In this document: piece by piece, positions 40,495 to 42,072 of the stretch
Layout of the letters: every line of letters begins with the position of its first letter
Numbering within the stretch: position 1 is the first letter of the stretch
Virus record (IMG/VR): IMGVR_UViG_3300035698_007750
Span: 1-42,072 of that record
Source: a virus
Reading direction: 5' to 3' (one strand)
DNA length: 42,072 bases
Translations under genes and position numbers: made by a program
Notes under the pieces: model-generated
Seen by the model: only the letters and a program-made list of their open reading frames with translations
Database searches by the model: none
Told to the model about the DNA's origin: nothing

Positions 40495-40759
40495 TTGATT
40501 CTAGTCTCCTGTATTTGGCGGCGATGACCCTCTTGGCAATACACTCGATGGAAGTAACTTCCTGGGGTAGCATATCTATCAGGACGTCATCTCCCTTGGC
40601 ACCTGGGCGTATATGGTTTATCCACGTTATAAACAACATGGGATCACTGTGGGGTATCCGGGAGTACGTATACCATACTCTTAGATAACGCGAAGTGAAT
40701 GGACTATACACGTCGAAGTATCCTGAGGTATCCGTTGGGTATTTCTTCCACTCATCCAT
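40487..40759 (-). CDS. Hypothetical protein, 90 aa
   Basis: MDEWKKYPTDTSGYFDVYSP starts three bases after the basic 40-residue gene upstream and overlaps the next start by eight bases. It is rich in Tyr, Trp and Arg, with a C-terminal helix (VTSIECIAKRVIAAKYRRLE). No family recognised; the tiling with its neighbours supports it. Confidence 0.6.
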   Translation of the reverse strand: MDEWKKYPTDTSGYFDVYSPFTSRYLRVWYTYSRIPHSDPMLFITWINHIRPGAKGDDVLIDMLPQEVTSIECIAKRVIAAKYRRLESNA

Positions 40760-40762
40760 TGC

Positions 40763-40885
40763 TTACTTCCGACCTTTCCCTGTTCTCTTGGTCGGAGAGC
40801 AACCGCCGCGCCCCTTGTTTGCCCGCTTACCGCCGCCACTTCCGTCACGCTTCGGAGTTCCTGTACTTTTCTTCGTTGCTGCCAT
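40763..40885 (-). CDS. Tiny basic Gly/Lys/Arg-rich protein, 40 aa
   Basis: ATG at 40885 follows GGAGATGTAAG. The product (MAATKKSTGTPKRDGSGGGK, then RANKGRGGC) has 16 basic residues and one Cys. The KRDGSG.GKRAN.GRGGC core recurs in small proteins I have seen in other phages. It should be disordered and nucleic-acid-binding. Confidence 0.65.
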   Translation of the reverse strand: MAATKKSTGTPKRDGSGGGKRANKGRGGCSPTKRTGKGRK

Positions 40886-40907
40886 CTTACATCTCCTTTG
40901 GTAAGGA

Positions 40908-41045
40908 CTATATGCCGATTATTTCCGACTCGTGTGTAAGGCACCACTTTGTGATTGCCCTTTCTATCTGTATCTGGCGGATGTCTAGTGCGCCTACTTC
41001 CTTGGGGTCCAGTCCCTCCAGTGGCCCATTGAATGGATCGCTCAT
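40908..41045 (-). CDS. Hypothetical small protein, 45 aa
   Basis: ATG at 41045 overlaps the upstream stop (ATGA), and the frame ends at TAG 40908. MSDPFNGPLEGLDPKEVGAL is followed by a helix DIRQIQIERAITKWCLTHES. The ATGA overlap and regular codon use make it likely to be real; function unknown. Confidence 0.6.
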   Translation of the reverse strand: MSDPFNGPLEGLDPKEVGALDIRQIQIERAITKWCLTHESEIIGI

Positions 41046-41389
41046 GATTCAGTCCCCTCGCAATCAATAGTCATAAGTGCGGGGTTGAGGACGCCGGCGG
41101 TCTCCGCCCCGCTCTGCACGGTTTCGTTCCACCAGAGCCGGAACTCTTCGCCACGAACGTGCATACAAGAAATCATGTGTGCCACACAGCCGGCCATATA
41201 TCCTGAGAGACCTATTCCAAACATTTCATCCCGGCTCTCTTCGGGAGTTTTACCCTCGTCCAATGCTGCGCCGACCTTGGAGGCCGCTACGATACAGAGA
41301 TGCCCATATGCGTCTTGATTGTGGGCGACGGTATTCTCCCACTCAGCCACCATGTCCGGCTTGCACGTCAAACGCTCGTCGTCTCTCAT
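41042..41389 (-). CDS. Hypothetical protein, 115 aa
   Basis: MRDDERLTCKPDMVAEWENT starts at 41389. The middle is helical, with DAYGHLCIVAASKVGAALDE and then MFGIGLSGYMAGCVAHMISC, the latter a possible membrane-associated segment. The 111 bases upstream (41390-41500) hold only a very short frame and the palindrome AGTGAAACACT. GC content is higher than in the replication block. No family recognised. Confidence 0.6.
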   Translation of the reverse strand: MRDDERLTCKPDMVAEWENTVAHNQDAYGHLCIVAASKVGAALDEGKTPEESRDEMFGIGLSGYMAGCVAHMISCMHVRGEEFRLWWNETVQSGAETAGVLNPALMTIDCEGTES

Positions 41390-41500
41390 GATTCAACCCT
41401 CTGATCTGATAGTGTGCCCGCAATAGGGCAAAAAGTGAAACACTTCGCTTCTAGTCTGATGGGGCGCTATAATGCCGCCGGTTCGTTTCCATTACTCATG

Positions 41501-42072
41501 TCAGACCTCCTCTGTCATGGTGTAGAGCAGCTTCGTCCGCCACTTCGCGCCCGCATGGTGGATGTACCGCGCGGGGCTCGCACAACGGATGACCTGCCCA
41601 CCTCCCATCCGCGCGCACCAGTCATCGGCAGAGCCCTTGTCCGGCCACAGGTAGAGGCCGTGGGCGCACTCGCAAGGGCCGGAGTTGAACGGCGTGGCGC
41701 GGTAGACGCAGCCTGCGGAATAGTGCGTGTTGCCTACGCTGGTACTCTTTGCGGTGCGCCAACCAATCACCCATCCCTGGCGTGCCGCCCACGGGGCGAA
41801 TGTCTCGGCCTGCCCATTGGCCCGGTTGCCGGGGGCCAGAACCGTGTTGGTCAGATTAGCCCCGGTCAGATTAGCCCAGCGCAGGTCGGCCTCGCGCAGA
41901 TAGGCCCCGCTCAGGTTGGCCCCGCTCAGGTTGACATCGCGCAGGTCGGCCCCGGTCAGATCGGCATAGCGCAGGTTGGCACCGCTCAGGTTGGCATCGA
42001 TCAGATCGGCCCCGCACAGGTTGGCATTAGTCAGATTGGCCCCGCTCAGATCGGCTCGCCGCCCGCCCGTCC
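41501..42072 (-). CDS. Pentapeptide-repeat protein, C-terminal part (runs off right edge)
   Basis: The frame is open to the window's right end and ends at TGA 41501-41503. It starts with pentapeptide repeats ([20 protein letters not shown] and so on to [19 protein letters not shown]), then a 110-residue C-terminal domain that is not a repeat ([20 protein letters not shown], with Cys and Trp residues). The frame agrees exactly with position 1 (codon start at 41860). Pentapeptide helices can mimic DNA and block gyrase, but similar proteins have many other roles. The C-terminal domain is not recognised. Confidence 0.8.
   Translation of the reverse strand, partial: TGGRRADLSGANLTNANLCGADLIDANLSGANLRYADLTGADLRDVNLSGANLSGAYLREADLRWANLTGANLTNTVLAPGNRANGQAETFAPWAARQGWVIGWRTAKSTSVGNTHYSAGCVYRATPFNSGPCECAHGLYLWPDKGSADDWCARMGGGQVIRCASPARYIHHAGAKWRTKLLYTMTEEV
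41860..42072. repeat. Right copy of imperfect 213-base terminal duplication
   Basis: Gap-free match to 1-213 with 13 base differences, spread over the copy. Seven of the twelve changed codons alter the amino acid, mostly at the outward-facing repeat positions. Confidence 0.9.

Noticed and set aside
41846-42072. CRISPR-like array of regular short repeats
   Set aside because: The roughly 15-base periodicity is the pentapeptide codon repeat in an open frame; there are no spacers.
1-42072. tRNA, rRNA and integrase/attachment-site search
   Set aside because: Reading both strands I saw no cloverleaf-like sequence, rRNA segment or recombinase gene; a dedicated tRNA scan could still find a degenerate one.

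Overview
The window looks like an essentially complete genome of a lytic, short-tailed (podovirus-type) tailed phage, probably of a Gram-negative bacterium. Evidence is a full virion set (small and large terminase, portal, scaffold, major capsid protein, two adaptor-like proteins, fibre-like proteins, a tail nozzle-like protein and a 1642-residue internal virion protein), a holin/spanin-like lysis cassette, and a phage-type replication set. I see no integrase, no phage RNA polymerase, no tRNA and no CRISPR array. The sequence gives no direct clue to the host species.

Topology: bases 1-213 and 41860-42072 are the same stretch of one pentapeptide-repeat gene at about 94% identity, and the reading frame agrees exactly across the join. 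The simplest reading is a circular (or circularly permuted) map of about 41.86 kb whose ends overlap imperfectly.

Layout: two divergent transcription units start in a gene-free control region at about 6632-7500. This region holds a leftward promoter candidate, an extended -10 candidate facing right, G-rich and AT-rich tracts, and a 22-base inverted repeat. Leftward (minus strand) from 6631 runs an early region of many small overlapping genes: unknown proteins, zinc-ribbon proteins, a Lar-like protein, a C5-methylase-like protein, small membrane proteins, a HEXXH metallopeptidase and a MazG-like/pentapeptide ORF. It continues across the join (41501-40487) into a replication and modification block: HTH plus deoxyribosyltransferase-like fusion, Cas4-like nuclease, Sak4-like ATPase, DUF669-like ssDNA-binding protein, ParB-like/DNA methyltransferase fusion, family A DNA polymerase with a uracil-DNA-glycosylase-like N-terminus, HTH protein and DUF3987-like ATPase.

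Rightward (plus strand) from 7501 there is first a monocistronic small gene with a strong terminator, then a 550-base repeat-rich gap that may hold the packaging site. The late operon follows: terminases, head genes, a stem-loop, adaptors, fibres, lysis genes, tail and ejection proteins, and finally a shortened PurD (GARS)-like protein. The two units meet tail to tail with a 50-base overlap at 32445-32494.

The most unusual things are: a dispersed palindromic element found in five intergenic places; a DNA polymerase with His at the position of E. coli Pol I Phe762 and Asp at the steric-gate Glu; a PurD-like protein that has lost most of its ATP-grasp domain; an unbroken frame joining a MazG-like domain to a pentapeptide-repeat protein; and two small proteins that share both ends but differ in the middle. 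Calls marked as resemblance come from reading motifs by eye, with no database search.
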